Positions 1 through 6,203 of a stretch of 6,203 nt of DNA are shown one piece after another. Source of the DNA: Bacteroidales bacterium (GTDB lineage: Bacteria > Bacteroidota > Bacteroidia > Bacteroidales > WCHB1-69). The stretch is taken from the NCBI GenBank assembly GCA_017618435.1, contig JAFZUH010000361.1, positions 1 to 6,203 of the forward strand. The letters run 5' to 3'. Below the pieces are notes generated by a model, which worked only from the letters and a program-made list of their open reading frames with translations, ran no database searches and had not been told where the DNA came from. A program made the translations under genes and the position numbers. Each line of letters opens with the position of its first letter. Position 1 is the first letter of the stretch.

Positions 1-25
1 AAACAAGTGAATGATGAATTATAAC

Positions 26-60
26 AACAAAAAACGTTGGCTTTGCCAACGTTTTTTGTT
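26..60 (-). terminator. Rho-independent terminator of lepA, probably bidirectional
   Basis: Positions 26-41 and 45-60 form a perfect 16-bp inverted repeat around a 3-nt loop (ttt at 42-44). Its GC-rich top is CGTTGGC/GCCAACG. The outer stem is a run of six A on one side and six T on the other, so a transcript from either strand ends in a U-tract. On the minus strand the stem starts at the last base of the lepA TAA codon (62-60), so stop codon and terminator overlap by one base. Because the structure is symmetric, it could also end a convergent plus-strand gene to the left of the window. Bases 1-25 are too short to show one. Confidence 0.9.
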
Positions 61-1847
61 TAATCAATTTTCAATACAGCAAGGAATGCCGATTGCGGCA
101 CTTCCACGTTGCCGATTTGTCGCATACGTTTTTTGCCTTTTTTCTGTTTCTCCAGTAATTTGCGTTTACGGGTAATATCGCCGCCATAACATTTGGCTGT
201 AACGTCTTTTCTTACGGCTTTGACGGTTTCTCTGGCTATAATTTTGGAGCCGATAGCGGCTTGTATGGCAATGTCAAATTGTTGTCTTGGAATAAGTTCT
301 TTTAGTTTTTCGCACATTCTCCTGCCAAAATCGTAGGCATGGCTTACATGGATTAAGGTTGAGAGTGCATCAACGGCATCCCCGTTGAGTAAAATATCCA
401 ATTTTGATAATTTTGCTTCTTTGTAATCGCTTAAATGATAATCAAATGAGGCATAACCTTTGGAACAACTTTTTAATTTGTCGTAAAAGTCAAAAACAAT
501 TTCGCCCAATGGCAAATCAAAAGATAATTCAATACGGTCGGTAGTGAGATATACTTGGGATTTTAATGTTCCTCGTTTATCCAAGCAAAGTTTCATGATA
601 GAACCTATATATTCAGCCTTTGTAATGATTTGTGCGAAAATATACGGTTCTTCAATATGGTCAATATTATTCAATGGCGGCATACCCGATGGATTGTGTA
701 CATCAATAATTTCCCGTTTGGTGGTATAAACTTTGTACGAAACATTGGGTACGGTTGTAATAACGTCCATATTAAATTCTCTGTCCAAACGTTCTTGGAT
801 AATTTCCATGTGCAGCAAACCTAAAAATCCGCAACGGAAACCAAAACCGAGGGCAGCAGACGATTCCGGTTCAAAGGTCAATGACGCATCATTGAGTTGA
901 AGTTTTTCCAATGAAGAACGCAATTCTTCATAATCATCGGCATCAACAGGATAAATACCGGCAAACAACATCGGTTTCACTTCTGCAAAACCGTCTATAG
1001 CCTTTTCGCATGGAGTTTCCACATGGGTAATGGTATCTCCGACACGCACTTCTTTGGCATTTTTTATTCCCGAAATAATATAACCCACATCACCGGCTTC
1101 CAATATATTCCGAGGCTGTTGGGTTAAACCAAGTACTCCGATTTCATCGGCATGATAGTCTTTTTCTGTGGCAACAAATTTGACAAAATCGTTGGTCTTT
1201 ATTTGTCCGTTAAAGATGCGGAAATAAGCAATAATGCCTCTAAAAGAATTGAATACAGAATCAAAAATCAAGGCTTGCAAAGGAGCATTTTTGTCTCCCT
1301 TGGGTGCTCTGATTCGTTTAACGATAGCCTCTAATACAGAATCTACACCTTCGCCTGTTTTGGCACTTACTGCCAATACCTCATCGGCATCACAGCCCAA
1401 CAAATCTACAATTTGGTCGGTAACTTCTTCGGGCATAGCACTGGGCATATCCATTTTATTCAGTACAGGAATAATGTCCAAGTTGTTGTCTATGGCTAAA
1501 TATAAATTTGAAATTGTTTGAGCCTGAATGCCTTGTGTTGCATCAACAACAAGTAAGGCACCTTCGCAGGCTGCAATTGAACGGGATACTTCGTAAGAAA
1601 AGTCCACATGCCCCGGTGTATCTATCAAATTAAGAATATAAGTTTCATTGTTATATTGATATTTCATTTGTATGGCATGACTTTTTATGGTAATGCCTTT
1701 TTCGCGTTCCAAATCCATATCATCTAACAATTGGTTTTGAAAATCACGTTCTCCAACCGCACCTGTTTTTTGTAGGAGCCGGTCGGCTAAAGTGCTTTTG
1801 CCGTGGTCTATATGGGCAATAATACAAAAATTCCGTATATGATTCAT
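60..1847 (-). CDS. lepA: Elongation factor 4 (LepA), ribosome-associated translational GTPase
   Basis: A 595-residue protein, close to the usual LepA/EF4 length of about 600. LepA is a cytoplasmic or membrane-associated GTPase that binds the ribosome; back-translocation and a role in 30S biogenesis or initiation have both been proposed. The G domain is complete: G1 AHIDHGKST at 11-19, the switch I Thr in GITIKS near 53, G3 DTPGH at 76-80, G4 NKMD at 130-133 and G5 SAK at 161-163. EF-G-like domains II, III and V follow. The LepA-specific C-terminal domain (about 490-595) ends in a basic stretch, YGGDITRKRK through KGKKRMR (554-576). The ATG overlaps the purB TAA as TAATG, which suggests translational coupling with purB. 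The N-terminus MNHIRNFCIIAHIDHGKST matches the family start. The stop is TAA and abuts a strong terminator. There are no tryptophans, so the gene says nothing about TGA usage. No missing key residue is seen. Confidence 0.98.
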   Translation of the reverse strand: MNHIRNFCIIAHIDHGKSTLADRLLQKTGAVGERDFQNQLLDDMDLEREKGITIKSHAIQMKYQYNNETYILNLIDTPGHVDFSYEVSRSIAACEGALLVVDATQGIQAQTISNLYLAIDNNLDIIPVLNKMDMPSAMPEEVTDQIVDLLGCDADEVLAVSAKTGEGVDSVLEAIVKRIRAPKGDKNAPLQALIFDSVFNSFRGIIAYFRIFNGQIKTNDFVKFVATEKDYHADEIGVLGLTQQPRNILEAGDVGYIISGIKNAKEVRVGDTITHVETPCEKAIDGFAEVKPMLFAGIYPVDADDYEELRSSLEKLQLNDASLTFEPESSAALGFGFRCGFLGLLHMEIIQERLDREFNMDVITTVPNVSYKVYTTKREIIDVHNPSGMPPLNNIDHIEEPYIFAQIITKAEYIGSIMKLCLDKRGTLKSQVYLTTDRIELSFDLPLGEIVFDFYDKLKSCSKGYASFDYHLSDYKEAKLSKLDILLNGDAVDALSTLIHVSHAYDFGRRMCEKLKELIPRQQFDIAIQAAIGSKIIARETVKAVRKDVTAKCYGGDITRKRKLLEKQKKGKKRMRQIGNVEVPQSAFLAVLKID

Positions 1848-3223
1848 TAATTTTGCGAATGTTCGTTGGTAAAATCAGGTTGGATACCCAAATAATTAAG
1901 TGGGCTAATTGCTTTTAACTCTTGTTTGATGTTTTCGTTAATATTTAGATTGTCAATAAATTCGTGTATTGTTTCTTTAGTTATATGACCTTTTCCTCGA
2001 GTTAAATTCTTTAATGCTTCGTATGGGTTAGGGTAACATTCGCGTCTTAATATCGTTTGAATGGCTTCCGCAACAACAGCCCAATTGTTTTCCAAGTCAG
2101 CATTTAACGCATCTTGATTAAGAAGAAGTTTGTTTAACCCTTTTAACAACGAATTTAAGGCAATGATACTATGTCCGATAGGTACCCCGATATTTCTTGT
2201 TACTGTACTGTCGGTAAGGTCTCTTTGCAAACGGGAAACTGGAAGTTTGGCCGCCAAACCTTCAAAAAGTGCATTGGCGATACATATATTGCCTTCCGAA
2301 TTTTCAAAATCGATGGGATTGACTTTGTGGGGCATGGCTGATGAACCCACTTCGCCTTCTTTGACAATTTGACGGAAATATTCCATAGAAATATAAGTCC
2401 AAATATCTCTGTCTAAATCTAATAGAATATTATTAATGCGTTTTAAGGCATCAAAATAGGCTGCCATACAATCATAATGTTCAATTTGTGTTGTTGTTTG
2501 CAATCGTTTAATATTCAATTTCTCACTTAAAAATTTGTTGCCGAATTTTTGTCAATCAATACAGGGATAAGCAACATGGTGAGCATTAAAATTGCCTGTT
2601 GCTCCGCCAAATTTTCCGCAAAATGGAATTTCATCAAGCAATTGCATTTGATTGTTTAATCTTTCCACAAAAACATAAAACTCTTTTCCCAGTGAAGTGG
2701 GCGAGGCTGGTTGTCCGTGTGTATGTGCCAACATGGGAACATTTTTCCATTCTATGGCTTTGGTATAAATATTGTCAATAACTTTCAGTAACATAGGACG
2801 ATATTCATTTTGATGAAATGTTATCATCAAATAAGGGACAGCCGTATTGTTTATATCTTGAGATGTTAAACCGAAATGTATAAATTCCTTATATTGGGCA
2901 ATATTTAGTTTGTCAAACTCTTCTTTCAAAAAATATTCAACCGCTTTGACATCGTGATTTGTTGTTTTTTCAATCTCTTTGATTCTCAAAGCACTTTCTG
3001 TATTAAAATGTTTGATAATATTACGTAAATCTTCAAATTTAGCCGTATCAAAACCTTTCAATTGAGGCAAAGGAAGTTCACATAAAGCAATAAAATATTC
3101 AATTTCAACATATACACGTGCTTTTATTAATGCATATTCGGAAAAATAATCAGATAATTTTTCAACAACTTTGTAATAGCGACCATCAAGCGGAGAAATT
3201 GAGTTTAATGTATTTATTTCCAT
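1847..3223 (-). CDS. purB: Adenylosuccinate lyase (PurB) interrupted by one in-frame TGA
   Basis: PurB cleaves fumarate from SAICAR and from adenylosuccinate, two steps of purine synthesis, as a cytoplasmic homotetramer. The frame is 458 codons plus TAA, matching the family's roughly 450-460 residues, but codon 224 (2554-2552) is TGA. Codons 1-223 carry SPLDGRY at 10-16, TTNHDVKAVEYF at 87-98, TSQDINNT at 120-127 and the catalytic-His motif THGQP at 168-172. After the TGA the same frame continues with QKFGNKF and TTQIEHYD, then the flexible-loop signature SSAMPHKVNP (about 294-303), LPVSRLQRDLTDSTV and ENNWAVVAEAIQT. Active sites in this superfamily are built from residues of different subunits and both halves, so a 223-residue fragment should not be an active lyase. 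Under the standard code this is a pseudogene or needs readthrough. The only possible internal restarts are a TTG at 2518 and an ATG at 2467. The ATG at 3223 is bounded upstream by an in-frame TAG at 3244-3242. There is no Shine-Dalgarno, only an A-rich leader. Identity is certain; functional status is open. Confidence 0.93.
2552..2554 (-). other. In-frame TGA at a conserved Trp position of purB (codon 224)
   Basis: The minus strand reads TGT ATT GAT TGA CAA AAA TTC GGC, that is C-I-D-stop-Q-K-F-G. E. coli PurB has Y-P-E-V-D-W-H-Q-F at this place, so the TGA replaces the Trp codon TGG by one third-position change. No frame change is needed and both flanks align to the family. The next base is C, giving the tetranucleotide TGAC, the least efficient termination context measured in E. 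coli. It could be a nonsense mutation, a sequence error, or a decoded codon. I see no recoding structure that would mark selenocysteine. Confidence 0.9.
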
Positions 3224-3275
3224 AAATTTTATTCTTAAATGCTAATAAAAAACTGCAAAATTTTGATATAAATTA

Positions 3276-3283
3276 CAAAAATA
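3276..3283 (-). promoter_or_regulatory. Candidate Bacteroidetes -7 promoter box for purB-lepA
   Basis: The minus strand reads TATTTTTG, an exact match to the Bacteroides sigma-ABfr -7 consensus TAnnTTTG. It would start transcription near 3270, leaving a leader of about 45-50 nt before the purB ATG. No clear TTTG -33 element lies 19-21 bp upstream (the region around 3303-3308 reads TGAC/GACT), so the site is only half supported. The surrounding DNA is very AT-rich, which makes a chance match easy. Confidence 0.35.
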
Positions 3284-3306
3284 CTGAAAAAGAAAATACG
3301 TAAGTC

Positions 3307-3328
3307 ATAAAAAAAGACTTTTTTTTAT
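3307..3328 (-). terminator. Weak A/T hairpin downstream of uvrB
   Basis: ATAAAAAAA (3307-3315) and TTTTTTTAT (3320-3328) pair as a 9-bp stem around a 4-nt loop. A competing fold pairs AAGTC (3302-3306) with GACTT (3316-3320). The hairpin lies 48-69 bp past the uvrB stop, between uvrB and the candidate purB promoter, where a terminator would be expected. The stem has no GC pairs in the first fold and no good following U-tract, so it may be only a homopolymer coincidence. Confidence 0.25.
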
Positions 3329-3375
3329 ACTTCTTTTATAACTAAATAAAAATCAAAGTAATAAATTTTAGTTGT

Positions 3376-5412
3376 TTAATCTTGTAATTTTGCTTTTAGT
3401 TTTTTTCTTTGTTCTTTGAGCATTTGTATTTCATCACGAAGTGCGGCTGCATTGAGAAAATCCAAATCTTTGACGGCTTGTTCCAATGTTTTTGTTTTAG
3501 ATGAAATCAAATTATCCAATTCTTTGGCATTGAGTGTATGCAAAGGTTTTTCCGCTTGTGCTTTTCCTTTGGAAGTATAGTCTTTTTCTTCTATATTCAA
3601 TATTTTATTGTCCATTTCTATGGCAAAGGCAGAGGTTGTAATATCTTTTTTTATCGTTTTAGGGGTAATGTGGTGTTTGATATTGTAAGCCATTTGCTTT
3701 TCCCTGTGTTTGTTGGTGGTGTCGATGGTTGCTTGCATAGATTTTGTAATTTTATCTGCATAAAAAATCACTTTGCCGTTTATATTTCTTGCAGCCCGAC
3801 CTGCTGTTTGTGTCAAAGAGCGTTCGGAACGCAAAAATCCTTCTTTATCGGCATCTAAAATAGCAACTAAAGAAACTTCTGGTAAATCCAAGCCTTCACG
3901 CAATAGGTTTACGCCGACCAAAACATCAATAATACCTTCTCTTAATTGATGCAGAATTTCAACCCGTTCCATTGTATCTACGTCAGAATGAATGTATTGA
4001 GTTTTTATGTCTAAACGAATCAAATATTTGGTCAAATCTTCTGCCATTCGTTTGGTAAGCGTAGTAACCAAAACGCGTTCTTTTTTGGTTACAATTTTAT
4101 CAATTTCTTCCAACAAATCATCAACTTGATTAATACAAGGTCTAACTTCGATAATAGGGTCCAACAAACCTGTTGGTCGTACAACTTGTTCGACAACCAC
4201 ACCATTTGATTTTTCTAATTCAAAATCAGCGGGAGTGGCTGAAATATAAATTGTTTGATTTGTCAATTGGGAAAATTCTGTAAATTTGAGGGGTCTGTTA
4301 TCCAATGCTGAAGGTAAACGGAATCCATATTCTACCAAATTGGTTTTTCTGGAACGGTCTCCTTCATACATGCCTCCAATTTGGGGAACGGTAACGTGGC
4401 TTTCATCAATAATGGTTATAAAATCTTTTGGAAAATAATCTAATAAACAGAATGGACGGGAATGAGGGGGGCGGCGGTCGAAATATCTGGAATAGTTCTC
4501 TATACCGGAACAATAACCTAATTCTTTTATCATTTCAATATCATAATTAACCCGTTCTTCCAAACGTTTGGCTTCCAAATGCCGTCCTGTTTCTTTGAAA
4601 AAATCCACTTGAAATTTTAAATCCAGTTGAATTTCTTTAATTGCTTGATTTATTGTTTCTTGTGAAGTTACAAAAATATTTGCAGGATAAATAATAATGT
4701 TGTCCAAATCTTCAATTTTTCCGGAAGATATTGGGTCTATTACTGAAATAGAGTCTATTTCGTCTCCCCACAATAATATCCGATAGGCAATATCTCCGAA
4801 AGCAGGGTAAATATCAATGGTATCCCCGTTTACTCTGAATTTACCCCGTTCAAGATTCAATTCGGTACGGGCATACAAACTGCTGACAAATTTTCTTAAG
4901 AGTACATTTCGTGAAATTTGTTGTCCGATATGTAATTCTGTTGTACCTTTTGAAAATTCTTCAGGATTTCCAATGCCATAAATACATGAAACAGAAGAGA
5001 CAACAATCACATCTCTACGCCCGGACAATAGGGCAGAGGTGGCCGATAATCGCATTTTGTCAATTTCTTCGTTTATGGCCAGATCTTTTTCAATATAGGT
5101 GTTTGTTGTCGGAATATAGGCTTCGGGTTGATAATAATCGTAATAGGAAACAAAGTATTCTACGGCATTTTCGGGAAAGAACTCTTTAAATTCACCATAT
5201 AATTGTGCAGCCAATGTTTTATTGTGGCTTAATACCAAAGCCGGTCGATTTATTTCGGCTAAAACATTGGCAATGGTAAAGGTTTTCCCCGACCCTGTAA
5301 CACCTAAAAGCGTTTGATATTGAGTATTTTGCTTTAACCCATTGATTAATTCTTTAATGGCATTGGGTTGGTCGCCTGAAGGTGAAAAAGGTGCGTGTAG
5401 TTTAAAATTCAT
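3376..5412 (-). CDS. uvrB: UvrABC excinuclease subunit B (UvrB)
   Basis: A 678-residue protein, the normal length for UvrB (E. coli 673). UvrB is the central damage-verification subunit of nucleotide excision repair: UvrA loads it onto DNA and it then recruits UvrC. Visible in order are the Walker A GVTGSGKT at 37-44; the damage-probing beta-hairpin region SYYDYYQPEAY at about 89-99; the UvrA-interacting domain 2 at about 150-250; YCSGIENYSR at 300-309; the helicase DESH box at 336-339; SATP at 391-394; RPTGLLDP at 412-419; TTLTKRMAEDLT at 450-461; LLREGLDLPEVS at 503-514; the arginine-finger motif QTAGRAARN at 535-543; and a C-terminal UVR domain at about 630-668 that contacts UvrC. The ATG is the only possible start, because an in-frame TAA sits at 5424-5422. 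The gene begins 14 bp after the DUF4293 stop and has no promoter of its own that I can see, so it is probably co-transcribed. The stop is TAA and its one Trp (216) is TGG. The gene looks intact. Confidence 0.99.
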   Translation of the reverse strand: MNFKLHAPFSPSGDQPNAIKELINGLKQNTQYQTLLGVTGSGKTFTIANVLAEINRPALVLSHNKTLAAQLYGEFKEFFPENAVEYFVSYYDYYQPEAYIPTTNTYIEKDLAINEEIDKMRLSATSALLSGRRDVIVVSSVSCIYGIGNPEEFSKGTTELHIGQQISRNVLLRKFVSSLYARTELNLERGKFRVNGDTIDIYPAFGDIAYRILLWGDEIDSISVIDPISSGKIEDLDNIIIYPANIFVTSQETINQAIKEIQLDLKFQVDFFKETGRHLEAKRLEERVNYDIEMIKELGYCSGIENYSRYFDRRPPHSRPFCLLDYFPKDFITIIDESHVTVPQIGGMYEGDRSRKTNLVEYGFRLPSALDNRPLKFTEFSQLTNQTIYISATPADFELEKSNGVVVEQVVRPTGLLDPIIEVRPCINQVDDLLEEIDKIVTKKERVLVTTLTKRMAEDLTKYLIRLDIKTQYIHSDVDTMERVEILHQLREGIIDVLVGVNLLREGLDLPEVSLVAILDADKEGFLRSERSLTQTAGRAARNINGKVIFYADKITKSMQATIDTTNKHREKQMAYNIKHHITPKTIKKDITTSAFAIEMDNKILNIEEKDYTSKGKAQAEKPLHTLNAKELDNLISSKTKTLEQAVKDLDFLNAAALRDEIQMLKEQRKKLKAKLQD

Positions 5413-5426
5413 TGTGTTTTTTTAGC

Positions 5427-5906
5427 TTAACGAAGTCTATCGGCTGCTCTTACTTTTTTTTCATCATTTACAATAAACTTGTTTGCAAAATAGAACAATG
5501 CAATAGATATAATAGGTAAGAATGCTCCAATACCATATTGGGTATTTAATGTTTGATTTTCCATAGCGGGTATTTTGGCAAACAAAATATCTGGATAAAT
5601 CCACAACATTAAAATTACAACAATGAGATTCAACAAAACTCCTGCCATACATATTTTGGATTGAACCATGCGTTTTTTATACAAAAAAATGCAACCCAAA
5701 CCTAATACTGCTAAAATAATATCCAATATACCTAAAATAAAGGTGGAATATATTGTTTGCCCATCGGGTATGTTTTCGTGCAATGTCCATGTGCTATAAC
5801 TGTAATACATTGTATCTGTTGTAATTGTGCCAATTGGAATAAAACAAGCAACTGCCAAGCATACAAAAGCGAACAAAAGTAATAAAGATTGAATGCGTTG
5901 TATCAT
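5427..5906 (-). CDS. DUF4293 family four-helix membrane protein of unknown function
   Basis: A 159-residue inner-membrane protein of unknown function. I recognise the DUF4293 pattern typical of Bacteroidetes: the N-terminus MIQRIQSLLLL and a C-terminus ending in a charged stretch and R-A-A-D-R-L-R. By hydrophobicity there are four membrane segments: about 8-26, 54-76, 84-104 and 124-145. Segments 1 and 2 are joined by a polar loop of about 27 residues (27-53) rich in Thr, Tyr and Ser. Segments 2 and 3 are joined by a short positively charged turn (KKRMVQSK, 77-84), which by the positive-inside rule is cytoplasmic, as is the charged C-tail. That puts both termini inside. The ATG is bounded by an in-frame TAA at 5915-5913. 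Both Trp codons are TGG and the stop is TAA. uvrB follows after 14 bp. The shared operon does not by itself imply a repair role. Confidence 0.88.
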   Translation of the reverse strand: MIQRIQSLLLLFAFVCLAVACFIPIGTITTDTMYYSYSTWTLHENIPDGQTIYSTFILGILDIILAVLGLGCIFLYKKRMVQSKICMAGVLLNLIVVILMLWIYPDILFAKIPAMENQTLNTQYGIGAFLPIISIALFYFANKFIVNDEKKVRAADRLR

Positions 5907-5942
5907 ATTTGTTTATTTTTTTATTTTCTTAATTTAGATTTA

Positions 5943-5973
5943 TAAAAATACTATTGTTTGTATAATTATACAA
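5943..5973 (-). promoter_or_regulatory. Candidate promoter for the DUF4293-uvrB operon
   Basis: On the minus strand ATTG (5974-5971) is followed after exactly 20 bp by TATTTTTA (5950-5943). This resembles the Bacteroidetes TTTG-N19-21-TAnnTTTG arrangement, with a mismatch in each box. Transcription would start near 5937, about 30 nt before the DUF4293 ATG. The region is AT-rich, so the match is only suggestive. A perfect 16-bp palindrome (5958-5973) covers the -33 element and part of the spacer. Confidence 0.33.
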
Positions 5974-5991
5974 TTACACAAACAATAGTAT
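5948..5991 (-). terminator. Inverted repeat after serC, probable terminator
   Basis: Positions 5948-5961 (atactattgtttgt) and 5978-5991 (acaaacaatagtat) form a perfect 14-bp stem around a 16-nt AT-rich loop. It lies 19 bp past the serC stop, and on the minus strand it is followed by TTTTATAAAT, a short and imperfect U-tract. A factor-independent terminator for serC is the simplest reading. The stem is AT-rich and the loop long, so it is weaker than the structure after lepA. An alternative or additional role as a protein-binding site is possible because of the nested palindrome at 5958-5973. Confidence 0.6.
5958..5973. repeat. Perfect 16-bp palindrome ttgtataattatacaa
   Basis: The 16 bases read the same on both strands, with no spacer. 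The palindrome shares its outer bases with the left arm of the larger inverted repeat (5948-5961), so the two foldings are mutually exclusive in RNA. Its position, between serC and the DUF4293-uvrB operon and over the candidate -33/spacer, is what a dimeric repressor operator would occupy. AT-rich palindromes also arise by chance, so the role is inferred only. Confidence 0.5.
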
Positions 5992-6010
5992 GAAAACAAT
6001 TGAATATCAA

Positions 6011-6203
6011 TTATTTATTTGCTTTTTCAAAGTCTTGCATACAAGCGACAAGTGCTTCAACGGATTCGATTGGGCATGCGTTGTACAAAGAAGCACGGAA
6101 TCCACCAACGGAACGGTGTCCTTTAATACCAACCATGCCACGTTCTTTTGCAAATGCCATAAATGCATCTTGAAGATTTTCTCTGCCTTCTGCCATTACC
6201 CAG
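6011..6203 (-). CDS. serC: Phosphoserine aminotransferase (SerC), C-terminal 63 residues
   Basis: The open frame enters from the right edge (first full codon TGG at 6202-6200) and ends in TAA at 6013-6011, so only the C-terminus is present. The diagnostic stretch is KGHRSVGGFRASLYNA, matching KGHRVVGGMRASIYNA of E. coli SerC. Its His, first Arg and second Arg bind the phosphate and carboxylate of the substrate. The tail PIESVEALVACMQDFEK is the family's last helix. SerC is a cytoplasmic PLP enzyme that converts 3-phosphohydroxypyruvate plus glutamate to 3-phosphoserine, and also acts in pyridoxal phosphate synthesis. The internal ATG at 6196 (MAEGREN) is not the start: it matches the middle of family alignments and the frame is open upstream. 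The gene is cut by the window, not truncated biologically. Confidence 0.95.
   Translation of the reverse strand, partial: WVMAEGRENLQDAFMAFAKERGMVGIKGHRSVGGFRASLYNACPIESVEALVACMQDFEKANK

Noticed and set aside
544..1521. Plus-strand open frames within lepA
   Set aside because: They are short, lie opposite a well-conserved gene, and show no recognisable protein features. They are antisense shadows, as are those opposite purB and uvrB.
1847..2518. The second purB half as a separate gene starting at TTG 2518
   Set aside because: The frame is continuous with the first half through the 11 codons before 2518. Those codons align to PurB, the fragment lacks the N-terminal motifs, and there is no leader or promoter. 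It is the rest of one purB gene.
2552..2554. TGA as a selenocysteine codon
   Set aside because: The position is a Trp, not a Cys, in the family, it is not a redox site, and I see no convincing SECIS-like hairpin immediately downstream.
2519..2560. Frameshift or insertion as the cause of the purB break
   Set aside because: Both halves are in the same frame, and the spacing to the family alignment is kept across the TGA with no gain or loss of sequence. A single substitution explains it.
3251..3282. A second promoter candidate for purB (AAATTTTG at 3265-3258 with an upstream TTTG)
   Set aside because: The spacer between the boxes would be only 12 bp, far too short, and the -7 box has a mismatch. 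The exact TATTTTTG at 3283-3276 is the better candidate.
5464..5652. A 62-residue minus-strand frame inside the DUF4293 gene
   Set aside because: It is an alternative frame of the recognised DUF4293 coding sequence with no initiation signal or family features.
1..6203. Defence system, mobile element, CRISPR array or transferred island
   Set aside because: All genes are core housekeeping or clade-typical, with consistent strand, base composition and stops. No direct repeats, transposase, integrase or tRNA were seen.

Overview
The window is a stretch of ordinary bacterial chromosome from a low-GC member of the Bacteroidota, probably Bacteroidales. This rests on Bacteroidetes-type protein sequences (LepA, PurB, UvrB, SerC), a DUF4293 membrane protein (a family I know only from Bacteroidetes), A-rich leaders without Shine-Dalgarno sequences, and a Bacteroides-style -7 box (TAnnTTTG) upstream of purB. 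I see no mobile element, CRISPR array, tRNA or rRNA gene.

All genes lie on the minus strand, so transcription runs from high to low coordinates. In that order they are: the 3' end of serC (phosphoserine aminotransferase, 6203-6011, cut by the window edge); a 104-bp intergenic region with a strong inverted repeat, a nested palindrome and a possible promoter; a DUF4293 four-helix membrane protein (5906-5427); uvrB (5412-3376), only 14 bp further on and probably in the same operon; a 152-bp AT-rich gap with a candidate promoter; purB (3223-1847); lepA (1847-60), whose start overlaps the purB stop as TAATG; and a perfect 16-bp hairpin with T-tracts on both sides that ends the lepA transcript. The genes are housekeeping functions: serine/PLP biosynthesis, nucleotide excision repair, purine synthesis and translation elongation. 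No gene-free stretch exceeds 152 bp.

The notable feature is in purB. Its reading frame is broken by a single in-frame TGA at codon 224 (2554-2552) with no frameshift. The frame continues on both sides with well-preserved adenylosuccinate lyase sequence, giving 458 codons before a TAA. The TGA falls where E. coli PurB, and as I recall Bacteroides PurB, has tryptophan (the Trp of YP-x-x-D-W). It is one base from TGG and is followed by C, the weakest termination context known in E. coli. All five verifiable natural stops are TAA, and the seven other visible tryptophans are TGG. The possible explanations are a recent nonsense mutation, a base-calling or assembly error, UGA readthrough by a suppressor or near-cognate tRNA, or partial UGA-to-Trp reassignment. 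This window alone cannot decide between them.
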